From Palsa-504 sp963789225 (lineage in GTDB: Bacteria; Actinomycetota; Actinomycetes; Streptosporangiales; Streptosporangiaceae), in the NCBI GenBank assembly GCA_963789225.1, contig CAWBKD010000005.1, positions 293,095 through 357,094 of the forward strand: a DNA stretch of 64,000 bases, written 5' to 3'. A model generated the notes under the pieces. That model was given only the letters and a program-made list of their open reading frames with translations. It searched no databases and had not been told where the DNA came from. The position numbers were made by a program, and so were the translations under genes. Below are positions 52,599-60,939 of this stretch, one piece after another; within the stretch, counting starts at the first letter, position 1; each line of letters opens with the position of its first letter.

Positions 52599-53144
52599 TT
52601 ACAGATAGGGCCCGGAGCCGGGGCGCTGGACCTGACCCTCGATGTCCTGCTGGCTCATCATCCCGGGCGGGAGCGCCCGGCGCATCTGCTCGAGCTGCGC
52701 CCGGGCCGCCATCTGCTGGGCGAACAGCGTGGTCTGGATGCCGTGGAACAGGCCCTCCAGCCAGCCGACCAGCTGAGCCTGGGCGATGCGCAGCTCGGCC
52801 TCGCTCGGCACGTCGTCGTCGGCGAACGGCAGCGACAGCCGCTCCAGCTCGGCGACCAGCTCGGGCGCGAGGCCGTCTTCCAGCTCCTTGATGGAACTCT
52901 CGTGGATCTCCTTGAGCCGAGCCCTGCTCTTCTCGTCCAGGGGAGCCGCCCTGACCTCCTCGAGCAGCTGCCTGATCATGCTGCCGATCCGCATGACCTT
53001 GGCCGGCTGCTCCACCATCTCGGTGACCGGGCGCTCGCGCTCACCTCCGGCGCCCTTCTCGTCGCCCGCCATGGCTATGCCGTCGGGGCCGACCACGAGG
53101 ATCTGCGGGGGCTCGTGGCTTTCAGGATTCATCCCGTCGCTCAT
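52599..53144 (-). CDS. bpa: Bacterial proteasome activator (Bpa/PafE, DUF2587)
   Basis: 181 residues, close to the mycobacterial length. Mostly helical (VMRIGSMIRQLLEEVRAAPL, ARLKEIHESSIKELEDGLAP, AQLVGWLEGLFHGIQTTLFA) forming the dodecameric ring. The protein ends GSGPYL; mycobacterial Bpa ends GQYL, whose tail docks in 20S proteasome pockets, so the key Tyr-Leu is kept. It lets the proteasome degrade unfolded proteins without ATP or Pup. ATG 53144 chosen. Implies a 20S proteasome elsewhere in the genome. Confidence 0.92.
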   Translation of the reverse strand: MSDGMNPESHEPPQILVVGPDGIAMAGDEKGAGGERERPVTEMVEQPAKVMRIGSMIRQLLEEVRAAPLDEKSRARLKEIHESSIKELEDGLAPELVAELERLSLPFADDDVPSEAELRIAQAQLVGWLEGLFHGIQTTLFAQQMAARAQLEQMRRALPPGMMSQQDIEGQVQRPGSGPYL

Positions 53145-53341
53145 GCCCCTAGTGTTCCCGATCCCGCCGACTGCCGCCGACCGCAGGGGGCAGTTTGGCC
53201 CACCCGGCGCGCGGGCACAACTCAGTGCTACTGAACGGGTGCGCTGGGTATCGAAATCGGGTGAAGTTTGACTTACGCTCGGATTGATGGACGAAACCCG
53301 CCCGCGCGCGACCACCCGTGCGGACCAGGGGGTGAGGACCT

Positions 53342-54616
53342 GTGACGGCGAACAACGAGACGCCCCAGATGTTCGGCGAGGACCTGCCGGGAGAGCCCTA
53401 TTCGTTCCCGGCCTACCCGCAGGGGCCGGGGTACGCTCCGCTCCCGAGGGACTACCCGGGCCTCGACGAGCCTGGTTACCCGGACATTTCCGGCTACCTG
53501 CCGGACCCGGGGTACCTGGGGTATCCGCAGGCGTCTGGCTATCCGTACGACCTGGAGCCCCGGCCGCCGCTGGAGGTCCTGCACGACGCGGGCGCCCACC
53601 GCGGGTGGGCCCGGGACGACCTGCTGGTGCCCCGGCAGGTCGATTCGGAATCGGCGTGGGACAACTCGGGAAGTCCCGGCACCGGCTCACCGGCCCACGT
53701 GCGGCGCCCCGCCCAGGGGTCGGGCTGGCGGCGGGGCCTGTCCCTGGTCACGGGCGGGCTGCTCAGGTTCGGCGAGTCGACCGCCGACATGCGCCGGCGG
53801 GACCTGATCAACCGGATCAGGACGCCGGTCGCGGGCGGGCACCACCGGATCGCGGTGCTGAGCCTAAAGGGCGGCGTGGGCAAGACGACGACCACGGCGG
53901 CGCTGGGGGCGACCTTCGCGACGCTGAGGGGCGACCGCGTCGTGGCCGTCGACGCCAATCCCGACCGAGGCACCCTGTCGGACAAGGTCCGCCTGGAGAC
54001 GGCCGCGACGATCAGGGACCTGCTGAACGAGCGGGACCAGATCCGCCGCTACACGGACGTTCGGGCGTTCACATCCCAGGCGCCGAGCCGGCTCGAGGTC
54101 CTGGCCTCCGACCGGGATCCCGGCGTCTCGGTGGCGTTCGGCGCCGAGGACTACTGCGACGCGGCGCGCGTGCTCGAGCACTTCTACTCGATCTGCCTGA
54201 CCGACTGCGGGACCGGGCTGCTGCACTCGGCCATGTCCGGCGTGCTCCAGCTGGCCGATCAGATCGTGGTGGTCAGCTCGCCGTCGGTGGACGGCGCGCG
54301 GAGCGCCAGCGCGACGCTGGACTGGCTGGAGGCCCACAACTGCGGTGACCTGGTGCGGAACGGAGTTGTGGTGGTGTCTGCGATCCGGCCCAGGAGCAAG
54401 AGCACCGTCGACCTGGACCGGCTCGAGCATCACTTCGCCGCCCGGTGCCGGGCCGTGGTCCGGATCCCGTGGGACCCGCACCTGGAGGAGGGCGCGGAGG
54501 TCGAGCTCGACCTGCTCGCCGGCCAGACCGCCGACGCGTACCTGGCCCTGGGCGCACTGGTCGGCGACGGGCTCGCCTGGCCGCGCAGGCTGACTTACCG
54601 CTCGGCGTTACCGTAG
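53342..54616 (+). CDS. MinD/ParA-like ATPase with Pro/Gly/Tyr-rich N terminus
   Basis: 424 residues. The first 100 or so are disordered with repeated PGY/GYP steps (DYPGLDEPGYPDISGYLPDP). The C-terminal half is a deviant Walker ATPase: LSLKGGVGKTTTTAALG with signature lysine, VAVDANPDRGTL and SVDGARSA. Such proteins occur with type VII (ESX) secretion and cell-pole systems; no ESX gene is seen here. GTG 53342. It lies just upstream of the tRNA-Ser used by the integrative element. Confidence 0.85.
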   Translation: MTANNETPQMFGEDLPGEPYSFPAYPQGPGYAPLPRDYPGLDEPGYPDISGYLPDPGYLGYPQASGYPYDLEPRPPLEVLHDAGAHRGWARDDLLVPRQVDSESAWDNSGSPGTGSPAHVRRPAQGSGWRRGLSLVTGGLLRFGESTADMRRRDLINRIRTPVAGGHHRIAVLSLKGGVGKTTTTAALGATFATLRGDRVVAVDANPDRGTLSDKVRLETAATIRDLLNERDQIRRYTDVRAFTSQAPSRLEVLASDRDPGVSVAFGAEDYCDAARVLEHFYSICLTDCGTGLLHSAMSGVLQLADQIVVVSSPSVDGARSASATLDWLEAHNCGDLVRNGVVVVSAIRPRSKSTVDLDRLEHHFAARCRAVVRIPWDPHLEEGAEVELDLLAGQTADAYLALGALVGDGLAWPRRLTYRSALP

Positions 54617-54629
54617 TCTGTGGCCTACA

Positions 54630-54716
54630 GGAGGGCTCGCCTAGTGGCCGATGGCGATGGTCTTGAAAACCATTGTGGCGGCAACGTCACCGTGGGTTCG
54701 AATCCCACGCCCTCCG
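54630..54716 (+). tRNA. tRNA-Ser (anticodon TGA)
   Basis: 87 nt with a long variable arm. Acceptor GGAGGGC pairs with GCCCTCC, discriminator G. Anticodon stem ATGGT/ACCAT with loop CTTGAAA puts TGA at 54664-54666. T-arm GTGGG/CCCAC around TTCGAAT. The CCA is not encoded. It remains complete at the element border. Confidence 0.96.
54690..54716 (+). other. Probable attachment site of the integrative element (3' part of tRNA-Ser)
   Basis: A tyrosine integrase gene begins 93 bp past the tRNA and points toward it, the classic layout for integration into a tRNA 3' end. The duplicated att core should include the T-arm and acceptor (ending CCCACGCCCTCCG). The other att copy is not inside the window, so core length cannot be set. 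Confidence 0.5.
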
Positions 54717-54747
54717 CTGTGACCAGGCATTATGCCGTGAAATAGCA

Positions 54748-54776
54748 CTGCCGCCCGGAACACTTTCGGGCGGCAG
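54748..54776. terminator. Hairpin between tRNA-Ser and int
   Basis: CTGCCGCCCG, 9-nt loop, CGGGCGGCAG: ten perfect pairs, 33 bp beyond the int stop. It would stop int transcription before the tRNA, or tRNA read-through into int. Confidence 0.65.
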
Positions 54777-54809
54777 CGGCAGCTATGAGAACAGGATGAG
54801 AACACCGCG

Positions 54810-56201
54810 TCAGCGTTTCGCCTTCCGGGTGCTCGCCAGGCCCGGTAGCAGCTCGACGGCCGTCTCGGCGGCGTCGATCTGCACCTGAACGCGGACGTGC
54901 TGATATAGGTCCTGAGTGATCCGCGTGGTCGAGTGACCGAGCATCTCGGACACAATCTTGATGTCGACCTTCGCCTCAAGCGCCAGCGTCGCCGCGGTGT
55001 GCCGGGCCGCATGGAACTTGATGACCGGCAGCCCGGCCTCCTTGGCCAGCTCGCGGAACCGGTGGGAGACGTACTCCGGGTGTAGCCGCTCGCCGAGCTC
55101 GTCGGTAAACATCCGCCCGGAGTCCACCCACGCCTCACCTGCGGCCAGGCGCTCACGCTTGCGCAGCGTCCGGTGCGCGGTCACCGTGGCCACGCTGCCC
55201 CGGTCGAGGCCCACGACGCGCTCGCCGGCCTTCGACTTCGGCTTGCCCCATACCAGTCGGCGGCCGACCTGGACGAGCGCCACGTTGACCGTCACCGTGG
55301 CGCGGTCGGTATCGACGTCGGCGTCGGCCAGGCCGCAGATCTCGCCGCGGCGGAACCCGCGCAGCAGCACGAGCCGCCACAGGCAGGCCAGCCGGTCGTC
55401 CGCGGTGAAGTCGAGGAAGTGGGCGATCTGCGCGGGATCCCACACGAGCGCCGCCGCCCGCGTCTCGGTCTCCAGCTCGACGGCGTACACCGGGTTGAAC
55501 GGGATCTTGTGAGCCCGCTTCCACTGGTGGTTCAGGAAGACCCGCAGGACGCCGTATATGCGGTGCTGGGTGGCCACGCCGGTATACCTGGTCTTAAGGC
55601 GGACGTCGCCCGGCAGCACGGGCTTACGTTTCTCCTCGCGTGCCGCCTCGATCTCCTCGTTGAACATGTCGATCCGCTCGAACACCATCGCGCAGTGCTC
55701 GCCGGTTAGTCGGTCGAGCGCGACGTCGGCGAGGACCGGCAGCAGCCAGTTCCGGCCGTGCTGCTCAAGGGTGTTCGCGTAGCTGTCACGGGCCTTGCGG
55801 CGGCCGGCCAGCCACACGGCCCACGCCTCGCCGAACGTCTCGCTAGCATCGAGCTCGCGGCGCAGGCCGAGGCGGCGCCGGATGTCCTCTACGGCGGGGA
55901 GCTGGCCACCGCGCGTGGTCTTCGCGGCGATCATGTCGCCGATCTTCCGGCATGCCTTGGCGTCATCCCCGGCCAGCTTGATGAGGTCGGCGATCTCGCG
56001 GAGCCTGGCCCGGGCGTCGGCCTCGCGGGTGAACCCCGACCGGAAAAGCTGACGTCGCCCACTGGTGGTGTCGAGCCGGACTCGATAGCACCAAGTCCCG
56101 TGGTGGCGTTTATCGAGGTCGGGGCACTTGGCGGCAAGCTGCTTGCCAGTGACGGGATCGGTGCATCCGCATCGCTTGAAGGTCGAGCCGTTTCCGCTCA
56201 T
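54810..56201 (-). CDS. int: Tyrosine site-specific integrase
   Basis: 463 residues. N-terminal arm-binding region with a Cys-rich start (KRCGCTDPVTG, AKCPDLD), core-binding domain about 120-225, catalytic domain from about 250. Catalytic residues visible: R284 (RRGE), lysine in KPKSKAG (about 320-324), H397-x-x-R400 (HAAR), H423 (LGHS) and nucleophile Y433. All are present, so it should be active. Start at ATG 56201; its start overlaps the end of the upstream HTH gene by 4 bp. Integrates the element at tRNA-Ser. Confidence 0.96.
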   Translation of the reverse strand: MSGNGSTFKRCGCTDPVTGKQLAAKCPDLDKRHHGTWCYRVRLDTTSGRRQLFRSGFTREADARARLREIADLIKLAGDDAKACRKIGDMIAAKTTRGGQLPAVEDIRRRLGLRRELDASETFGEAWAVWLAGRRKARDSYANTLEQHGRNWLLPVLADVALDRLTGEHCAMVFERIDMFNEEIEAAREEKRKPVLPGDVRLKTRYTGVATQHRIYGVLRVFLNHQWKRAHKIPFNPVYAVELETETRAAALVWDPAQIAHFLDFTADDRLACLWRLVLLRGFRRGEICGLADADVDTDRATVTVNVALVQVGRRLVWGKPKSKAGERVVGLDRGSVATVTAHRTLRKRERLAAGEAWVDSGRMFTDELGERLHPEYVSHRFRELAKEAGLPVIKFHAARHTAATLALEAKVDIKIVSEMLGHSTTRITQDLYQHVRVQVQIDAAETAVELLPGLASTRKAKR

Positions 56202-56470
56202 GATCTGCCGTCTTCCGTGTCGGGCCGGTATCCCGCGATCTGTACTAGCGTCTCGACGGCGGTTCCGGTGAGCTTGGCCATTTTCATCAGCGCGGGCGCC
56301 TGCGGGACTACGCCGCGCCGCCAGCGGTGCACTTGTGACTGGTCCACGCCGAGAGCCCGCGCGAACGCCGCGTCGTTGGGGAACATCGCAGGAATGATGG
56401 AGTCCAACCAAGACGCGAACGGCGTCCGATCCTGGCCGCTATCCGATCTTGCGGGCGGGTTGGTAGGCAT
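56198..56470 (-). CDS. XRE-type helix-turn-helix protein upstream of int
   Basis: 90 residues with one HTH of Cro/C1 type (FARALGVDQSQVHRWRRGVVP), then a helical dimer part (LMKMAKLTGTAVETLVQIAG). Co-transcribed with int (4-bp overlap) from a promoter with a palindrome over its -35 region, which suggests autorepression. It may be the element's repressor or a recombination directionality helper. Confidence 0.85.
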   Translation of the reverse strand: MPTNPPARSDSGQDRTPFASWLDSIIPAMFPNDAAFARALGVDQSQVHRWRRGVVPQAPALMKMAKLTGTAVETLVQIAGYRPDTEDGRS

Positions 56471-56479
56471 GGCGACACG

Positions 56480-56509
56480 CTATAGCCAGGGCTTGCTTTC
56501 ATGCAAGCC
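56480..56509 (-). promoter_or_regulatory. Promoter and operator of the HTH-int unit
   Basis: On the minus strand TTGCAT, 16 bp, TATAGC form a plausible -35/-10 pair about 10 bp from the HTH start. A perfect 7-bp inverted repeat GGCTTGC-N6-GCAAGCC (56490-56509) overlaps the -35 box. Fits repression by the HTH protein. Confidence 0.55.
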
Positions 56510-56542
56510 AAACCGCCGTAGATGATCACTAGCGTAGCTAGC

Positions 56543-56663
56543 CACCGCAGAGCATCCGAATGTTTGCGCAGCTCAGAGCCATTTGATACTCACCACAGAG
56601 CATGCCGTTTGTGCAGCTCACAGACTCAGAGTGAGCAAATTTGATGCCCTAACACCGCAGAGC
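56543..56663 (+). repeat. Iteron-like direct repeats in the int/xis intergenic region
   Basis: CACC(G/A)CAGAGC occurs at 56543, 56591 and 56653; the first two extend to CAGAGCAT and are each followed by TTTG(C/T)GCAGCTCA (56563 and 56608). Spacing is 48 and 62 bp. A CTCAC/GTGAG inverted repeat is next to the second copy. They lie in the 407-bp non-coding gap and could bind integrase, Xis or a replication initiator. Nothing else was seen in this gap. Confidence 0.65.
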
Positions 56664-56877
56664 TATGGGCTAAGTGCCAGCTTTCGAGTTCAGTCCGCGA
56701 TTGTTCGTTGCTGCGGTGCCTGATCTCTGGGACGGTGGGCGTTGAATCGGCCGAAACCGACCGGCTTATCTGGCCGGAACCGGCCGGGATCGTCACAAGA
56801 GGCACTAAACGGGCCCGGCAGGAGCCGCTAACTCATCTGCCAGGCCCAGCCGACCAACCTAGATGGAGGTCCAGCCA

Positions 56878-57123
56878 ATGCCAGGCTACAGCGCTATGCG
56901 GACGCGGTCCGTACCAAAAGCGCCGGCGGGGAAGCTGCTTTACCGGGCCGAAGAGGCCGCCGTGATCATGAGCCTGAGCCGGACAGCGGTCTTCGGCCTG
57001 ATCCGTTCCGGTGACCTGGACACCATCAAGATCGGGCACCGGCGCCGTATCCCGCTCAGCTCGATCCAGGACTATGTTGCCCGGCAGCTCGCGGCCGGTG
57101 ACAACGCCGAGCTCGTGTCCTGA
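56878..57123 (+). CDS. xis: Excisionase-type DNA-binding protein (HTH_17/MerR-like)
   Basis: 81 residues. The winged helix reads LLYRAEEAAVIMSLSRTAVF, then GLIRSGDLDTIKIGHRRRIP and SSIQDYVARQL, the standard Xis/HTH_17 pattern. ATG 56878 chosen because GGAGGT (56865-56870) is 8 nt upstream; the earlier ATG 56863 overlaps that ribosome site. Xis would bend the attachment sites and favour excision. First gene of the rightward set. Confidence 0.88.
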   Translation: MPGYSAMRTRSVPKAPAGKLLYRAEEAAVIMSLSRTAVFGLIRSGDLDTIKIGHRRRIPLSSIQDYVARQLAAGDNAELVS

Positions 57124-57144
57124 ACCAATGGCCCTGGTACGAAA

Positions 57145-57174
57145 CAGGGCGGCCCCACTCTGGGGGCCGCCCTG
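57145..57174. terminator. Strong GC-rich hairpin after xis
   Basis: CAGGGCGGCCCC, loop of 6 nt (ACTCTG), GGGGCCGCCCTG: twelve perfect pairs, 21 bp after the xis stop. Separates xis from the downstream replication genes. The remaining 57175-57366 shows no convincing gene. Confidence 0.7.
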
Positions 57175-57366
57175 GAAAGTTCAGCTCCCCGCCAAGGTCA
57201 CCGAACGGCATCCGCTTGCAACGCTATCAAGCTGGCACCGGAACAAGCGATCGCAGGCTCTCAACCTGGCCCGGTGGCTTGAGCGAGCTTCCTGGCCTGC
57301 CGGTGAGTGCCGCCTGAACTCGGCCAGACCTACCTACCGGATACCCAAAGTCGGCCAGGTGGGGCG

Positions 57367-57711
57367 ATGAACCACCAAGATCAGCGTGATGCCCTGCTAT
57401 ACGCGAGATTTCTGGATTGCAGCGAGTGCAAGAAGGTCAGTTTCCCGATCGATGCTGAATGGCTCGATAGTGAACTGATTCTTGTCACCTATCCGGCTAT
57501 CTGCCCGCACATGAACGCCATCACGGCCGTGGTTGAGGCGCGCGAGCTGATCATCGCGACAGCGGCGGCGGATCCGGAGCGGTACCTGCCGGGCCGCCGC
57601 TGCGCTGGCCGGAACCGGCGCGGCCGTCACTGCCGCGCATACGCCAAGCCGGGATCGGATTTCTGCATCGCTCATGATGAGTCGGCGGTTAGAGGCGCTC
57701 CGGGTGAGTGA
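57367..57711 (+). CDS. Small Cys/His-rich protein of the element
   Basis: 114 residues, function not known. An N-terminal CxxC (CSECKKV) with a later CPHM may bind one zinc; the C-terminal part RRCAGRNRRGRHCRAYAKPG followed by SDFCIAH is a C-x-C-x-C-xxH pattern seen in small phage and plasmid proteins. ATG 57367 chosen for GGTGGGG just upstream. Its stop overlaps the RepA-like gene by 4 bp, so the two are coupled. Confidence 0.7.
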   Translation: MNHQDQRDALLYARFLDCSECKKVSFPIDAEWLDSELILVTYPAICPHMNAITAVVEARELIIATAAADPERYLPGRRCAGRNRRGRHCRAYAKPGSDFCIAHDESAVRGAPGE

Positions 57712-59159
57712 ACAGAACATGGTCGGCCGCGGATGTTCAGGCCGTGCGCGAGCTGGCGGGCGATGCCAGCGATGATGAGATCCGGGATCTGCTGACCGGC
57801 TACGCGAAACGCCGCCTGAAAAACCCGGTTGGATATGCCGTCAGGCGCGGCCAGCTCGGCGAGCTCGCGGCGGACTTGTGGAAGCTTCGTGAGGCGCGGT
57901 CGAAGACCGACGCTGAGCGGGTCATTGACGAGCTGCGCAAGGGACCGCCGTGCGACCACGGCGAGCCGGGCGGCGCTTCCCTGCATCCGCTGACCGGCAA
58001 GCCGCTGTGCCCGATCTGCCGCTCGGAGGCGCGGGCATCCGGGGCCGGTATCGGTGTCCCTGAACACTCTCTCTCTGTATCGGGGAGAGATTTGGTGGAC
58101 AGCGAGGACAGTGGGGTGTCCTCCGATTCCATAGCATCTGACCAGCCAGAACAGGCGGCCGTGGACAGTGAGGACAGTGAGGACAGCATTACGCCAGCGC
58201 AGCTGTCGTCATGGACCGCGGCTGAGCTGCTAGGCCAGGCATTCCCGCAGCCACGCTGGGCGGTGCCGGGTTTGATACCGGAGGGTGTCACGCTGCTAGC
58301 GGGACCGCCGAAGGCCGGTAAATCCTGGCTTGCGCTCGGGCTGTGCGTTGCCGTGGCGTCCGGCGGAAAAGCGCTCGGGAGCATCGGCGTCAACCAGGGT
58401 TCGGCGCTGTATCTGGCGCTAGAAGACACTCCCCGGCGTCTTCAGAAGCGGTTGCGCCAGATCCTGGGTGACGATGCCCCACCTGATGGCCTCACGGTGG
58501 CGGTCCAGTGCCAGCTATGGACTGCGGGCGGTGCCCAGCAAATCACCGGATGGCTGGAGAGCCACCCCGATGCTCGCCTGATCGTGATCGACGTATTCGA
58601 GCGCATCCGCGGCCGGGAGCCTGGCCAGACCAACGCCTATTCCGCCGACTACAATGCCGTGCGGCGGGTCAAGGAATTGGCCGATCGTTTCGGGGTTGCT
58701 ATCGTCCTGATCCACCACTACAGGAAAGCGGCATCATCGGACGATGACTTTCTCAACGAGATCTCGGGAACGCTTGGCCTGTCCGGCGCCGCTGATACCA
58801 TTGCCGGGCTGAGGCGGTCGAGAGGTGAATACGACGCCGTTTTTCTGATCACCGGCCGTGATGTCGAGGAAAACAAGTACGCCATGAAATTCGATGCCGA
58901 ACAGGGCATATGGCAACTCGTAGGGCTGATCGGAGAATACGGCATGACCGAGGCGCGGCGGCTGATCTTGGCCTTCCTGCGAGAGCAGGATAAAGATAAA
59001 GGTGCTACTCCGATGGAAGTCACGAACGCCACGGCGCTTGATCACGTAAACGTCTGCAAAACCATGCAGCGGATGGCCAAGGACGGCCAGCTCGTCAAGG
59101 GCACTCGCCGCGGGAGTTACTACCTCCCTGAAGGTGTCCCCGGTGTCCACGAGACATAA
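57708..59159 (+). CDS. RepA-like AAA ATPase (hexameric replicative helicase type)
   Basis: 483 residues. N-terminal 75 residues helical, then a CxxH/CxxC group (CDHGEP, CPICR), a 60-residue acidic Ser/Asp linker (DSEDSEDS), and an AAA_25 RecA-like core: Walker A GPPKAGKSW, LYLALEDTP, Walker B RLIVIDVFERIRGR, IVLIHHYRKA and sensor GAADTIAGLRR. A C-terminal winged helix (TPMEVTNATALDHVNVCKTM) follows. Related to RSF1010 RepA helicases. Likely drives replication of the excised element. GTG start. Confidence 0.85.
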   Translation: MNRTWSAADVQAVRELAGDASDDEIRDLLTGYAKRRLKNPVGYAVRRGQLGELAADLWKLREARSKTDAERVIDELRKGPPCDHGEPGGASLHPLTGKPLCPICRSEARASGAGIGVPEHSLSVSGRDLVDSEDSGVSSDSIASDQPEQAAVDSEDSEDSITPAQLSSWTAAELLGQAFPQPRWAVPGLIPEGVTLLAGPPKAGKSWLALGLCVAVASGGKALGSIGVNQGSALYLALEDTPRRLQKRLRQILGDDAPPDGLTVAVQCQLWTAGGAQQITGWLESHPDARLIVIDVFERIRGREPGQTNAYSADYNAVRRVKELADRFGVAIVLIHHYRKAASSDDDFLNEISGTLGLSGAADTIAGLRRSRGEYDAVFLITGRDVEENKYAMKFDAEQGIWQLVGLIGEYGMTEARRLILAFLREQDKDKGATPMEVTNATALDHVNVCKTMQRMAKDGQLVKGTRRGSYYLPEGVPGVHET

Positions 59160-59258
59160 AACACCAGCTCAGGCAGGGATTTTCCGCGGACACGAGGGTG
59201 TCCACACGCTGTCCCCGCCGTCCACAGAAACGAAAACTCGAGTACGACGGCGGCCGGC

Positions 59259-59549
59259 TTGCGGGCCGGACCGCTGACGCCGCGGCAGCGCGGCGCGATC
59301 ATGGCTCATTTCGGGCGCCTGGGCCTGGCCCATCCGGTATGGCGTGAATCCCGCCTGGCGGTGGCCGCCGCCCTAGTCGGCGTGGACCGGCTGGGTTCGG
59401 TCAATGACCTGGCTTCCAGCGATGCTGCGCGGCTTATCGGGACACTCGGGCATTTCCGTGATGCCCGCGACTTGGCCGCGCACCTGGCCTGGACCGCCAT
59501 CCAGAACAAAACCTACGGGGACCGTTATCGGCCAAGGTCGGCGCCGTGA
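59259..59549 (+). CDS. Small helical protein, paralogue A
   Basis: 96 residues: LTPRQRGAIMAHFGRLGLAH, a helix pair RLAVAAALVGVDRLGSVNDL and SSDAARLIGTLGHF. This resembles the short helical module found at the ends of phage recombination proteins (pattern T-x-x-Q-x-x-x-x-x-x-F-x-x-L-G, later S-x-x-D-L-x-x-x-x-A). The next gene encodes a homologue, so the pair arose by duplication. TTG start at 59259 is used; ATG 59301 would cut into the domain. Stop overlaps the next start by 4 bp. Confidence 0.6.
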   Translation: MRAGPLTPRQRGAIMAHFGRLGLAHPVWRESRLAVAAALVGVDRLGSVNDLASSDAARLIGTLGHFRDARDLAAHLAWTAIQNKTYGDRYRPRSAP

Positions 59550-59929
59550 ACCGCGCCGAATTTCTCCAGAAGCTTGCTACGGAGCCCGCGACGCCCAGGC
59601 AGCTCGGGGCAGTGATGCATGAGTTTGAACGGCTCGGTTATCGCAGGTCGACGGTCGACCGTCCCGCGCGCCTGGGCGTCGCTGCGGCGCTCCTCCACCT
59701 CGAACAGCTCGGTTCAACGCACGACTTGACCATGGGTGAGGCGGGGCGCCTGTTGCACATGCTCCAGGGTTTCCGCAGCGGCAGCCGCGCGGACCTGGAG
59801 ACGTGGCTTTTTTACCGGCCGCACGGGCGCGCCGATCCCGTCCCGCTAGCCGTCCGCGGGAACCTGGCTACCCTGTTTGCATGGTCACGGCTGTACAACA
59901 GCGGCGGCGCGGCAGCCTCCCGCCCGTAA
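59546..59929 (+). CDS. Small helical protein, paralogue B
   Basis: 127 residues. Residues 15-85 align by eye with paralogue A: ATPRQLGAVMHEFERLGY, LGVAAALLHLEQLGSTHDLT and GEAGRLLHMLQGF. It has an extra 40-residue C terminus. GTG start overlapping paralogue A by 4 bp; its end overlaps the next gene by 49 bp in another frame. Likely a DNA-metabolism accessory of the element; function not established. Confidence 0.65.
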   Translation: MNRAEFLQKLATEPATPRQLGAVMHEFERLGYRRSTVDRPARLGVAAALLHLEQLGSTHDLTMGEAGRLLHMLQGFRSGSRADLETWLFYRPHGRADPVPLAVRGNLATLFAWSRLYNSGGAAASRP

Positions 59930-60414
59930 ACGTTGAGTGCAACCGGTGCGCGAATACCTGGGAGTCGCAGGCCCAACGGCACGCACGTCTTAGGTGCCCT
60001 CGCTGCGGTCATGGTGTGCGGGTCAAGCGAGCGATACCGGGCCAGCCTCTCAGTGTGGCAACGGCCGCCGTGGTAACGGCTATCCCGCAGACACAGGCTG
60101 TGGCACAGCCATCGGCCGCCCGGATTGCCCCGGAGTCATTCCGGCCAGCGGTAGAGGCGCCCAGGCGCTTGCCCGCGGTAGACGAAGGCTCCGGCGATGA
60201 AGCCTGGTATTACGTGCCGCAGCTAGCCGCGCGGAGCTGGGAGTTCCGCCCGCATGGAGTGGGAATCTGCGAGCTGGCCCACATTAAACCTCACGGCTGG
60301 CAGTACGGTGCGCCCCCGCGACTGTGCGCGGGCCGCGCGGCCTGGCGTATTCCTGGCGGCATCATCTGTGATGCCTGCGCTGATGCGTTGAGCTATCCGA
60401 TAGCCGATGTCTGA
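59881..60414 (+). CDS. Zinc-ribbon protein of unknown function
   Basis: 177 residues. N-terminal zinc ribbon CNRCANTW with CPRCGHG 19-20 residues later; a Pro/Ala linker; C-terminal domain with WYYVPQLAARSWEFRPHGVG, CELAHIKPHG, RLCAGRAAWRIPGGIICDAC, a second Cys/His set. ATG 59881. It overlaps the preceding gene by 49 bp. Probably nucleic-acid binding. No known family recognised. Confidence 0.6.
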   Translation: MVTAVQQRRRGSLPPVNVECNRCANTWESQAQRHARLRCPRCGHGVRVKRAIPGQPLSVATAAVVTAIPQTQAVAQPSAARIAPESFRPAVEAPRRLPAVDEGSGDEAWYYVPQLAARSWEFRPHGVGICELAHIKPHGWQYGAPPRLCAGRAAWRIPGGIICDACADALSYPIADV

Positions 60415-60600
60415 TCTGCGTTTTTCGTGATCGCAGCAGACGCGCGTATGTCAGCGGACATCGTTAAGCACGTCTATAAGGGATATGTCTGCCTCGCCGG
60501 GGGAAATTCCCAACCAAACTTTTTCCGGCTGTTCCGATATTCGTTTTTAGTCTCCGCAGGTTAGGCGGGACGGTCGGCTTTTCATTTCGGCTGTTCTAAT
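60415..60600. other. Low-GC intergenic stretch
   Basis: About 185 bp, clearly more AT-rich than its neighbours, with runs such as CGTTTTTCGTG and AAACTTTTTCC and two related steps CGGCTGTTCCGATATTC and CGGCTGTTCTAATTGC about 55 bp apart. No gene. Candidate promoter or protein-binding region at the border of the repeat block. Confidence 0.4.
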
Positions 60601-60939
60601 TGCTTGCCAGGCACCATTCACGATCATCGCGGACTACGCCGTGCGCCCGACCAGGCGGCCCGCGGCGAGCTAGCCGGGCCCCCAGCCGGTCATCTCGACC
60701 GCGCCGACGCCGACGGCCGCCAGCTCGGGGCCGCGGGCCGCCAGGTCGACGCTGCGGGCCGCCCGGCCGCCAGGTCGAGGGCCGCCAGCTCGGCGATGGG
60801 CCGCGAGCTCGGCCGCGGCGCCGGGCCGCTCCTGGAGCTGGCCGACGGCCCGCCAGCTCGGCCGCGGCGCCGGGCCGCTCGCGGAGCTGGCCGACGAGCC
60901 GCCAATTCGGGCCGCCCGGCCGCCAGCTCGGGGCCGCGG

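Noticed and set aside
52599..53690. A 363-residue fusion form of Bpa
   Set aside because: The N-terminal part is Pro/Arg-rich antisense of the MinD-like gene; ATG 53144 gives the correct Bpa length.
57127..57370. Small gene starting at ATG 57127
   Set aside because: It would run straight through a 12-bp perfect hairpin just after xis and encodes no recognisable pattern; the gene at 57367 has a better ribosome site.
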